This document shows positions 12,901-24,200 of a stretch of 64,000 bases of DNA, one piece after another. The translations under genes and the position numbers were made by a program. Origin of the DNA: Diadema setosum (lineage: Eukaryota; Echinodermata; Echinoidea; Diadematoida; Diadematidae). Position 1 is the first letter of the stretch, and every line of letters starts with the position of its first letter. The notes beneath the pieces were generated by a model that was not told the DNA's origin, ran no database searches, and saw only the letters and a list, made by a program, of their open reading frames with translations. The stretch spans positions 19,496,385 to 19,560,384 of the forward strand of contig NC_092705.1 in NCBI RefSeq assembly GCF_964275005.1, in the 5' to 3' direction.

Positions 12901-13775
12901 TAAAGTTATCAGTTAGCACAGTCTCCATGTAGTTCTTGTACATGAGAAAAGGTGAAAGAAGGGAGACTTTCAGCACAAGAAGTCTTGTCAAGCATGTACC
13001 CTGATGTCAGGACTCACTGTCAGAGGCATCCAGCTATGCTGAGTCATGTCAGTGTATCATACCATACATATATTTCAACTTTTACTCCTTTACTGCCAGT
13101 CACTCACACTGTTAAGCTCAATGATAATGCCCTGAAGCTATTTCATGAACAGTTCACATACACACATATTGGCACGAAAGTAGGTTATGTCATTCTCTTC
13201 CATATTACATGTAGATGTGCATGTAATTCTGTTACCATGTACATGTAATTCCGTTACCACAATTACAGAAGAACTGAAGGAGATATTTCACAAAATGTTT
13301 TTATGAGTTTTCAGGGAGTCACATGTACAGAAAAAATTTACAAGGGGAGAAAAAAATCAATGATTAGTTTGTTCAAGAGAAAACTTTTTTTTCAATTTCA
13401 TGGTAACGGAATTACGTCAATTTGTCAGTAGATTTTGAAAATTTCTCAAAAAAATATCATAATGAGAATGACTGAATGCTTCATCAAATATGATTGTTGA
13501 AGCATAGGAAGAAAGATGTGGAAGTATGGATAAAGCAGAGAGATATTTAAGTTGTTTCATTTTAAATTTTCATTTAATAAATTGTAAAATTTTAGATAAA
13601 TACAATAAATAGTCTTCCAACTTTAAAAGTGTGTACAACAAAAACAAGGAAAGTTATTGGAAAAGGGTTTTGTTTCCGTAAATACAACAATCCGTCTGTA
13701 CGGGAAACTTAAATTTCTGAGCATTTACTTAACTTTGAATTTTGCTGTTTTTGTCCTTCTCATACGGAATTGCCC
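9921..13775. mobile_element. Non-coding element with 4-bp duplication, dotted with GGTAACGGAATTAC
   Basis: The ends are GGGCAATTC at 9921-9929 and GAATTGCCC at 13767-13775, extending as GGGCAATTCYGY. ATCA directly flanks both sides (9917-9920 and 13776-13779). The interior carries GGTAACGGAATTAC at 9933, 10119, 10317, 10337, 10690 and 13402, its reverse complement at 13245, and one-mismatch reverse copies at 12857 and 13223. There is no credible protein. The short ends alone would be weak evidence; ends plus duplication plus the motif reaching within 3 bases of the left end make a mobile element likely. The family is unassigned. The element at 50129-56326 has the same plan. Confidence 0.62.
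12513..13238 (+). repeat. Nearly identical 360-bp tandem duplication
   Basis: Copy 1 spans 12513-12872 and copy 2 begins at 12873. They differ by a C/T change near 13082 and a short ACATGT insertion near 13207. Each copy holds a 98-99 codon open frame starting at 12592 or 12952 that resembles nothing recognisable. The duplication lies inside the GTAACGG-dotted element, and each copy ends with one inverted motif. Confidence 0.93.
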
Positions 13776-13779
13776 ATCA

Positions 13780-15837
13780 CACAACTTCGGCAGTACATCA
13801 GCTACTAGTGTGTGAATGGCAACAACAATATCAACATCCTACGCTCACATGCTCCATTATTCGTCAAAATCCGGACAAAGCCTCCTTCTTTTTGTATACT
13901 TGTAAAACTTATTTGATGAGACATGTATCTGCAAAACCTGATTATGTCATGAAACCAAGGGTGCCAGAAAGGGGGTGGAGGATCAAACATACGCGCATCA
14001 ATTTGTCAAAGCAATAATTTCAATAATTCCTAATGTTTATTTCATTCATTTTCTTTTTTTTTCTTTTCTTTCTTTTTTTTTTTTACCTTGTTAGTAGGGA
14101 GGGCTACCATTGGTTGGGCAACATGATATAGGGGAAAAAAAAATCCACCCTTCTTGCTTACAAACTATTCCAGGGCTTACTGTACCTGACTGTTTTTGCT
14201 GTGACCGTCAATAATAAAAACATCAAAAATTGTCCCCTATACAATGCACAGTGTGTACTGTCTAGATTGGATTGACACCCATACATATGTAAATGTCCCC
14301 ATGTGCCATGTCTTTTCTCATCCATCTTTTGGTACATTTTCTCTCATTTCATGTAACTTCATCATTTCTCTTTCACATTTTTAAGAGAAATGTTCTTTCA
14401 AGTGTCATGTTTATTTCTGTATAGGTATATTGTACTTGTTATTTGTCCATTTTCCTGTGCACAGTATTTAGAAATGTTTCAATTTCATTACTAAAGTTGC
14501 ACAATTTGTTGTAACATGTGTGTCTCATAACCACTTGAGTGTTGGTACTTACAATAATTGATGGTGGAATGATTTTGACTCTGAATGCTTGGCAAAGGAC
14601 TTTACTGATTTGATTAGGGATAACATCCAATTAAATGCCAGTGTCAAACACTCCTTGCTGAACATGTTTCCTTCTTTCCATTTCCCTTCTCACCTGTCAC
14701 TCTTTTTCTCCTCCCCATGAATGAACAAAAACAAAGAAACAAACAAAAAACCAACCAAATAAACAAGCACACAAAAATGCTGACACATACTAGGATGACA
14801 TGCTATAACATATAATCATGTCCCTTGAGGTAAGGTGTTTATGATAATGAATAAGAAGAAAATAAGTAATACTGATAGTGAACATTTTTAACTTGATAAT
14901 AAATTTTCATGAAAGATGCAGTGGCAGACTTGGGATTGGAGGGAGGGAGGGAGAAACAATGGTATTTGAACAAAAGAATGCACCACATGCACAGGACTCT
15001 TTTATGAACTTTAATGTTTGCATTAGAACAACAACAAAATGTGTATTAGCTATTGTAATTCTTAGGAATTCATTAAACTTTAATAGCAAAGTTGAGTTGT
15101 AACAAATAATAGGACTCATACAGAACAATTCATGATGAGTCATGTCGATGAATTTGATATGACAAAAAAGTCTAACAGCGATTTCATGGCATCAAAAAAA
15201 TTGAACATTGGAGGAATTATAAACCTAATGAAAAAAAAAAACAATGTCTGAAAGATTTTATTGGAAGGATTCTTCGTTTGGGATCAATGAATGAAACATG
15301 AATTTGAAAAAAAAACTTTATATCAAAAGCATATAACAACCTCAATTGAGAGTGGAGTCTTCAATGAAGTACAGATGTTGGTGCATGGTGGAACTATTGA
15401 GAAGGTTGATTTTACTGTATTTATTATTGGCACCCGCACTGCCCTCCCTCGCTCCCATGTCAAGGTTCGAACTTACGCAAAAATACAGATGTTTCTAATA
15501 ACAACAGCAACAATAATAATAATAATAATAATTGCATTTAGAAATGTTACCTACAATTGTATATGGCGCTTCTAACTTCACTGGTGTTTCATCAACATGT
15601 CTAGTGAGGTGCCCGCACCTCGCCAGGCGCCTGAATACAGCTTCAGCCACCCTGCTTAAAATTGTTACAAGCCCACTGAACAAAAATTTATGCCCGGAAC
15701 TGTGTTCAGTATCCCTTAAAAAAACTTGAAACTTGGCAGGGTATAGATCTACCACAAACAAGCAAACTGTGGTGAAAAATGAGCAGTTTTCGCAAAAATG
15801 TGACATTTTTATTGGGAATACAATATAAGTATCATCA
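13780..15837. other. Intergenic DNA, no gene recognised
   Basis: AT-rich with simple-sequence runs: a T-rich stretch near 14050-14085, an AAAC/CAAA-rich stretch near 14725-14775 and an AAT run near 15513-15531. GAGGTGCCCGCACCTC near 15606-15621 is a short perfect hairpin. Missing exons of the minus-strand NDUFA1 gene could lie here, but none was found. Confidence 0.4.
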
Positions 15838-17412
15838 CGGTCACCCGCACACATTTTTACGTGTTTGTCTATGGGAGCTTCAAGGTCAACTGCTCACGTC
15901 TTTTACATGCTTTGTCTATGGGAGCGCGGGTGGCGAGTTGTCAGCGCACAAACAACTACTCGGCATCGCCAGTTCGCGTTCGAGGACGACAGCTGCAAAT
16001 TTCCGGTATCGATCAATAAACGGTAATCATGTAGAAATGCACACCTACCGTTCGCTTCGCCGTTTGTCAATAAAATTTTGTGCAGCTCTTGGAGATGCTA
16101 AATTGAACCATATCAGAGAGTTTTCATTGAATTAGAAAGCCGAGAAGGAAAGAAAAATGAGAAATCGGAGTTGAAAAGTACGTCGGTCGCGATCATAGTT
16201 CCGACGTAGTAACTAGTGCATCGATTTCACAGAGAACTATGTCAACGATTATAATCGATTCTGGTAGTCTCTAATTAGCCGCTTACTAACAATATTAACA
16301 CGACTTGTGCAATACGTGTGGGCCCTAGATCTACTTTCATTTTCGTATATTTTCTCATTCTTTTCATTGCCACTATCATGATTATCACTATTTAAATTAT
16401 TGATACAGATTATTCATACCAGGATTTAGATGTTCTTTCTTTAGAAATTGTGGCGGCAAGTATTGATTCATGACAAAAGTTGATGATTTAATTTGAATAG
16501 TGTTGAAGGGAAAAGAATGAAGTTGAAGGAAAAGTAGAAGAAAAGAGTAAGGCTATTAGAAGGAGGGAGAGAGAGAAAGAGAGAGAAAAGAAGATGAGGA
16601 GGAAGTTGAATTCGAAGGGGATTTGTTGTTTGTTACTGGTGATGGTAAATGGTATTGAATTTATGTTTTTAATTGATAAGTTCAATTTACAGTATAAATC
16701 ATTGTTTTTATGATAATAATGCTATTCATTTTTCCATTTCGTTTTATTAATTATGTATACAAGAATTGCAACCCCAATATTTAATTTTGTTTCGTAGTAA
16801 GGTCCATTTTATTATCTTTTATTGTTTCACACATATTATCCTCCCATCATTCAGTCAGCAAAATATGTTGACAGATACAATGTTTGTATACAGTCAAACG
16901 CAGCACGAAGGAGAAAATTATAAAAAAAAAACAAAAACAGACGCATCGAGATCACTTTCTTCAACTTTTTACTGTTAAGCCGACGTAATTATTGTGGTTA
17001 AACACCAAACAAGCGGCTGTACCACAGACTACAACGATCGATCATCATCATTATATCGCTTTTCCACATAATCGATCATCAATCATGCTACGCTGATACA
17101 GCCGTCGATCGGCGTACTTTTGAGTCAAAATTAGCTAATTTTCTTCTGTAATTGGCTATGAAATTTCATGAAACCATCAGATATGGTTCATCTTGACATT
17201 TCTGATAGCCACGAAAAGTTTTATTGACAAATTAAGGAAGGAAATGGTAGGTGTGCATGGTGTGCATTTCTACACGATTACCCAATAAACTTGTGATTCT
17301 ATTGGAATCTTCAGCATTTTTTCTGTATACGAGTGGAATTTCATAGAATTTCAGTAACGAAATGTGATTCAAATATGCATAAACATTAACTCTGGCGAGG
17401 TGCGGGTCACCG
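15838..17412. mobile_element. Inverted-repeat element upstream of the DCN1-like gene
   Basis: CGGTCACCCGCAC at 15838-15850 matches the reverse complement of 17400-17412 with one mismatch. A longer inner inverted repeat pairs about 16010-16140 with about 17140-17300: GTAGAAATGCACAC, CCTACC, TTTGTCAATAAAA and GAACCATATC blocks occur in both arms in inverted order. AAGTATCA/AAGTATAA words lie near the two borders and may be a target duplication, but their spacing is not exact. No coding frame is supported. Confidence 0.55.
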
Positions 17413-17749
17413 AAGTATAAATTTACATGCAATTGTAGCAGGCGCGCACGGCGGTCGAATTTTGGATGGCGTTGCGTTGTGACCGAACTCGTGAATGACG
17501 CATGATGTGAGTTAACCCAAACCTGTACAGACTCAACTGTACCCAAGTGCTACGTACTGCATCGTGCAGAATCTTATCTAAGTTTCTAGATTCATAGACA
17601 ATGAATTTGTAAATTTTACAGGACATGGGACATGACACAGTATGGCAGATGCAGTGAATACATTACTGTATGTACAGGCATCCAATGACAAAAATAGCGA
17701 TATGTGGGACTGTGATACGCAGAGCAAATAAGCCAAGATCAATACATAC

Positions 17750-17851
17750 TTTTCCGCCATGTTGGAACTTTTGAACAGTAGTAGTGAAGATACCAACAGC
17801 AGAAACGCATCCACAGATTATGGCTAAACCTGGCAGAATTTCATACCACAT
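17750..17851 (-). CDS. NDUFA1: NADH dehydrogenase 1 alpha subcomplex subunit 1 (MWFE), first coding exon
   Basis: The exon gives 34 residues beginning MWYEILPGLAIICGC and ending KFQHGGK. NDUFA1 proteins begin MWFEILPG and have a ...NGGK segment at the same place, so start, single hydrophobic segment (about residues 6-26) and exon end all fit. NDUFA1 is a small accessory subunit of complex I in the mitochondrial inner membrane, needed for assembly of the membrane arm. The exon closes at GGA AAA followed by the donor GTATGT. The remaining ~35 residues, with the usual RDRR and YY...KGLE motifs, should lie at lower coordinates on this strand; none was found down to about 10 kb, so the intron is long, the exons have diverged, or this is a partial copy. 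The start codon faces that of the DCN1-like gene 397 bp away. Confidence 0.82.
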
Positions 17852-18248
17852 TTTCGGTTCTTGAATGATACCGAAAAGGTGGAAATCAATGTAATATTGA
17901 TTGTTGAATGTTGTCTCATGCAAGAAACTAAACCTTCCGACGTCAACTAATTTCAGGCATTATACTACGATTGAAATTACTGTGTTCAAAATATTGTAAT
18001 TTTAAATATATAAGTGAAGCAAATATCACAAAAATAAATAAAAATTGCAAAAAAATTAAAAAACTACTGATATTAATTGAAATCGATTTTAATAGAAGAC
18101 CAAATGTACTCAATTGAATGACATACAGGGAGGAAAACTGCGCAGTATAATATACTCAACGTAATGTACGTTTTGTACGGAGAGAAAACAGCACAGCAAA
18201 TGCAACCTCGAAGTTATGTCAAAATAATCGACAGATAAATTGTCCGAA
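17852..18248. promoter_or_regulatory. Likely bidirectional promoter, NDUFA1 / DCN1-like gene
   Basis: This 397-bp gap separates two divergent start codons and must hold both 5' UTRs and, most simply, both promoters. CTTCCGACGTCA at 17934-17945, read from the other strand as TGACGTCGGAAG, is a CRE-like core fused to an ETS-type GGAAG core. CTGCGCAG at 18139-18146 has the TGCGCA core of NRF1 sites. ETS (GABP) and NRF1 sites are typical of nuclear genes for respiratory-chain subunits. The match is to core words only; start sites are not visible in sequence. Confidence 0.55.
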
Positions 18249-18251
18249 ATG
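18249..18251 (+). CDS. DCUN1D1: DCN1-like gene, coding exon 1 (ATG only)
   Basis: The start codon is followed at once by the donor GTAAGA, so this exon contributes only Met1. The next exon opens with the conserved NKLKSSQ in frame zero after a 111-bp intron, which fixes this start. Confidence 0.85.
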
Positions 18252-21200
18252 GTAAGATTTTGCGTTATATTCTATCACAGTGATACCCGAATCTAATGTT
18301 GACAGATGTATTACGATATCCTTGTGTTTTGTGTCGTTTGTTTCTTGCATATCTCATTTTAGAATAAATTAAAGTCGTCGCAGAGAGATAAAGTCCGGCA
18401 GTTCATCGCATTCACCAATACTGGGGAAAAGACTGCCATTTACTGTTTACAACAGCACGACTGGAGGCTGGACATTGCATCGGATAACTACTTCCAGAGA
18501 CCAGAATTGTACTACAGGGAATCTAGGCCATCAGTGGACAAGAAGACTCTTGATCAGTTATACAGGAGATATAAAGGTTTGTTAAGTAATTTTAAGTACA
18601 ATCAATCATGATCAATGTTATCTACTAGGCCTTAGAGAATAGAGGGCCTGGCCTCGCGCTTACCGTATTGCAAACCACGTACGGTAGAAGAAACTGAGGA
18701 TGCATTTGAGCGCTCTCCTGGAGTCCTACAGGGAACTGTACCGTACTGTAGGGCCTACCTGCTCCAAAGGAGTGCTCGAATGCTCCTAAAGTGTATCCTA
18801 CCATACTGAACCAAGCCAAAAGTGGACCACTTCCCTATGTGCTCCAATAGGGTTCCAAAAGTGTACCAAAAGTTCGCATGTGAAGAATGTGCGTAACGTG
18901 ACATACCTCATAATGCAACGAGGTAATTCTCTTTGTTCGGGACATCTGTAAGTAGTTTAAGTGCATCAGGTGAGTGACCCTTTTTACTGAGAGATGCATG
19001 ACCACTGCTAAAAAAAGCTCATGAGGTACGCTTCTCAACAGAGGCTCAGAGCGCTCATCAAATGCTCCAAATCTAGCACAGTTAAGTATGGTACTCGTTG
19101 GTTCAGTTCACTCTGGTTCACTTTAGAGTGCTGAAATGCACCCTGATATTAGGACCTGAGCTGCTGCCTATCTTTCCGTGAATGATGCCCATATTATTTT
19201 TATTACTAACAGTTAGTGTTAATAACAATTCCTATCTTTTCTTTTGTTTGCTTTTCTCACCAAAAAAAGAAAGAAAAAAGGCACCTTTGGACGTACAGTT
19301 TGTACATAGAAGTCATACATTGTATTGTAAGTCATATTATCAATAAGGAGGAGGCCCATGTATCGAATGCTTCAAAATTTTAACAGTGTCTCAACTTTCC
19401 TGGACAGCTTGACAGTGCAAACAAATAAACAAGTAAAACAAATAAAAAAGCATAAATGTCTTCATTTTTGAAAGAACTGTCACATGTCCTACAATTTACA
19501 AATGTACATATTTTATGGATATGATAGTTTTGTTTTGACAGGAAGGTACCACTGTGTGTTTATTTACGCTTTCCATGCAGATGTAGTTTACTATTTGGAG
19601 AACTTCACACAAAATTCCAATGATTTATTCATTTTATTTTGTTGATTTCAGTTGTTGGAACTTTCTGGTAATACTTTTCTAGTTCAAAGTAAGGAATTCA
19701 GTTATACTCTGGAATATCACTAAAGGGTGTGTGAGTGATTTCTCACATTATATTTTAAAGACATACATTGTAGAGATGTTTGCTCTTTGAAATATTTAGA
19801 CAAAAAGAAATTAATTAAATTCTTACAAGTGATTATATTTCATATTCACAAGGACTGTGTACCAGTTATTGCTAAAGGATACTAAAATGATATATTAAAT
19901 GTCTCTTATGATTATAGGGATCTGATGCTGTTTCTTTTATTTAATTCTGATTAATATCCATTATTTCAAACAGTTCAGTGATAATGTTGATGGAGTTCAG
20001 CTTACAGAGGAATTGTTGCATGAAATACTGAAATTAAGAAACAACTGATCAATGAGCGTTCAATTAATCTACAAGTGTAATAGATGGTTTTATGAAATCT
20101 GAAAAAAAACCCCTCCTGCTTATAAAAGGTGTTTCTGAAATGAGGGAAACCAAGTTTAGAAATAATGTATACACTTTCAGCATGTCTGTATTCTAGAAAA
20201 CCCTAAATTAAGAGTTTCTCAATACATCTGTTGGTGTCTTTCAACTGTCTGTACTTCAATTGTCAGATCCCCATGAAGAAGACAAGATTCTTGCAGAGGG
20301 AGTCGCACGGTTCTGTGAAGACCTCAATCTTGATCCCGCCAGTAGGCCTGTACTTGTCATCGCTTGGAAGTTCAGGGCAGCAACGCAATGCGAGTTCACG
20401 CGGAAGGAGTTCTTAGAGGGAATGACAGACTTGGGGTGAGTTTTGAGTATTGGATGTGTCTTTCACATAATACTGTGCATTGTTTGCTGATGGCCACACA
20501 TGCCCGAGTGCTTTTTTCACTGATTCACAGCTGTCTGGAAATTATTTTTTGATGCACACAGATTATCTAATCCTTTTACTTTCTATTTTGTCACCATGAC
20601 CTTCCTGTTAGACTTGTGGCACATTGTTATGCCTGAATGGGCTTACTAACTTTAAAGCAGGGTTAAATTTGGATTGACAGGGCTCAACACTAGTGCCTGC
20701 TTGATTGCCTGGGGCAAGTAGAATTTCATGTCACACAAGTTACGATTTATAAATAGTAAAATTTACAGCCCAATCAGGAAGGGAATGTAGCAGAAAAAGA
20801 AAATCTTCCCCCAAAGGAGCCAACTATGTGTAAAATTTGCTTGCATTAAAAAGTAAAAGAAAAAAAAGTGAAACGTCCTAATAGGCAAACAAGTCCGCGA
20901 AGCAAAACACACACTGCATGACTAATGTATGGGTAAGGAGTGGAGAAAGTGCTGGCATATGAATGGCCTGGAGCAGCATTACTTACTGGCCATCTCGATG
21001 CCAGAGTCGGTCTAAGAGTAGAGAGAGTAGAGTTGATAGAACATACGTACTTGACATCAAGATATGATGGTTGTGCAAGTGCATACAAACAGATGTGTAT
21101 AATGTTGTGTATGCAGTACAATCACATGGTTAAGAAAAATAAAATTTGTCATTGTGTTTGTTGACTTGTATTTGTGTTGTGTAATTTATTTTGTATGTAG

Positions 21201-24200
21201 CTATTCTATTTAGTTGTGTTTAATGTATGTTTGTGATTTTCTTAATTACAGCTGTGATTCAGTGGAGAAACTGAGGCTCAAGATCACATCACTGGAGAAT
21301 GAACTTCGAGATTCAACAAAATTCAAAGACTTCTATCAATTCACCTTCAACTTTGCAAAGAACCCAGGGCAGAAGAGTTTAGGTAATGTGGTGTGTTTGT
21401 TTACCATTGTGCTTTGCTCCGTAAGACCTGATTTGGATCAAATCTTTGATGGCTGATGCATACTGTAATGTAGAAACATCTGCATGCAACAAGATAGCCC
21501 CCAAAGTGTTGTTTCCTGTTTCATGCATGATTTCCATTTACAATGCAGATCTTATGTTGTTTGTTTTGTTTTGTTTTCTGTTAGTAGCATGTATTTGGAT
21601 TTTAACCCTAACCAGGCTGGGCTTTCTTGGCTGTTTTTCTTTTCTCACCTTTGGTGTCATCTATCATAAAAAAGGAGAAATTCAAATTTCATGTTTTTAT
21701 ATCTTGTATTATTAATCATTAATGCTAATATATGTGTGAAATCATGCATTTTGCTTTTAAATCAGAAAGTAAAGCTAGAATCCTAATTTTTGGTGTAAAT
21801 ATTCTTTGTAGCATTCCTAACAGTGATCTTGGAATGAAAAAATCTGGTATCAAAATTAATTTCTTATATATTTTATAGTTTTTTAATTTCTTATGTATTT
21901 CTTTGTTTTAGACTTTTTTGTTATTTTCTCACAAAATTTATCACAGAACATATGTGTGACGCTCCAACAAAATGAGTCATAAGTCGCACGGGGAGTTTTC
22001 CCGTAATGAGCCGAAAATGAAGGGGAAGCACTGCTCGGGTCGAAATTTTTTTATGACGGATTTTAATTCCTTGATGTTTTATATATTTGTACAGAAAATT
22101 TCAGCGTGTAAAAATGAGTACAAGTGTCCCAAATCACAGTTTTTCTGAGACCATTTTTTTCGGTTACAATTTTTTCGAACGCTCGCCTTTGCGTTGCGTT
22201 TCGCACCTATTGTTCTCGCCCGATCGAGACTCCGCCTCCGTTGCTAGGGAGTATGCTAATGAAGCATTGCTCTTGACCCCATTGATGACAAAACAAAGCA
22301 TGGCGCGTGCGGCGGCGGCGGCGAGGGCTTTCGAATTACGCAACAACAGTGAGCTGACCAAGGCTATAAATTGCATGACCAGCGAGTTGCGTTTGATACA
22401 TGCACCAAGATTCATGTGACGCACAAATGGCGCTGAAAAATTTTATTCCAACGACGATCACGCAAAATTTATGATACTTTATCAATGAGCTAAAATAATC
22501 ACATATCGAACTTGAAACCTCTCTAATGATGCGTGTGTGTACTTTTACAACGGTTATTGGCCTCATTAATGAATTCATTCAAATGATTATAACTTTCGTT
22601 CCCTGGTATGTGACTTGCTGTTTAAAGTTCATCTTTGGAGATATAGTAGGGCCTAAGTTGTCAATTATTCTCGTTTTTATAAAGTCGACAATTCGTGTGA
22701 TTAATAGCCAAATGTATGTAATGCGTAATATTATTTCCCAGGTTAATAAAAATTATTGCCCTATTTACTTATGATGGTTTTGGCCGTGACGGCATGGTGA
22801 GAAATCGGAAGACAAACATTATTATTATGCCCAAATAGCTCGTGTTCCCTTTGGAGGATATTCTGACTCTTGTCATCTGTGTATTTTTCAGAAGTAAGAC
22901 CTATTTGAGAAAGTGACAGAAAGCTGTGTCGCTACTCAAAAGTGTGCTTCTTCATTTTTTTTTTAATCAGAATGTTTGTAATGATAGCTGTTTGTCGTGT
23001 ATTATGTGTAGCTGACATGTGAGAGGTCAAGCCTGCAAAGAATTTGGCTAACAGCTTTGCGAAGTATCAGCGCTAATTGCCTATTGAATTGTGTATTGTG
23101 AGGAATTCGAATGAAAGAACTCGGGCGACACTGTTCACGCCTTTTATCCGAGTAAACCCCGCATCAACGAAGCCTTAAACAATGAAAGGTAAACTTCCTC
23201 CCATATCAAGGGGTGGATAATCACGCAACCAGTATTCTTTCTTCGCCATTGATAGCAGAATCAGTGACATACTGTAATGGAGCAACAGTGTTGGAGGATC
23301 GGCGTTATGTCTGCTAATTTGTAAAAGATTTTTTCAGTCCCCTTTTGTGTTCAGAACCACAGTCAGGGACGCTAACTTACTTCATCTCTTACAAGCTATC
23401 GTTACTATCTTAAAACGTGAATTTTATGAAAGGTTAAAAGCGATCGCGGAATCAGTTCTTCTGCGTGACACCAGGCTTTTATAAAAGCGTACCAAGCTTA
23501 AATCGTTTACCTGTATAGAAAGGGCGGGAATACACACTTATCGCAATAATCCGGATTTGAGAGTGATACACTCTACTATTTTTCTTCATCTTTACCCCGA
23601 CAAAGACCATGGTAATTCAAAACAAACAAACAAACAAACAAAAAAGCAGTTGCATTATATCAGAACGTACAGAATTTTTGTGTTTCATGTATGTATAGGT
23701 CATCTCTTGATGTATAGTAGGCATTTGTTGTCGTTTTTTTATAGCGTTTCCTGATAAATGCCTTTAGCGAAAACCCAACACAACTTTTATCAAGGAGGGA
23801 AGGGAACTTAAATTTGAATATAACATAGTTTACAAAAATCAGACATGTAAATAAGGCAATCATATTATACATCCGCATGGCCGATTGTAATCTCTTACTT
23901 TGACTATTAAACATGATCGCCTGCATTTACATGCTTTTTCGAATTTCTTGAACTTTGCCTCATTTCCTCTTTTTTTTTTAACAATTGCTCGCAATATTTA
24001 AAAATCGTAACACAGTCTGCTATCCCACAATAAACAATTATAATGTTCCATTTGATTCGGCACTTATTGTTGGTCGGGTGACGCCAAATGTTGGAAACTT
24101 GAGCGATGATACATGGCATTTTGTTTGTTGGTTTTCGTCTCATTGCTCAAAAGAATTTTGACTACGATTACAGAGGTATCATCTACAAGACTTAACTGAT

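Noticed and set aside
16150-16215. RDRR-coding stretch on the minus strand, considered as NDUFA1 exon 2
   Set aside because: Neighbouring residues do not match NDUFA1, a stop lies just upstream without an acceptor, and it lies within an inverted-repeat element.
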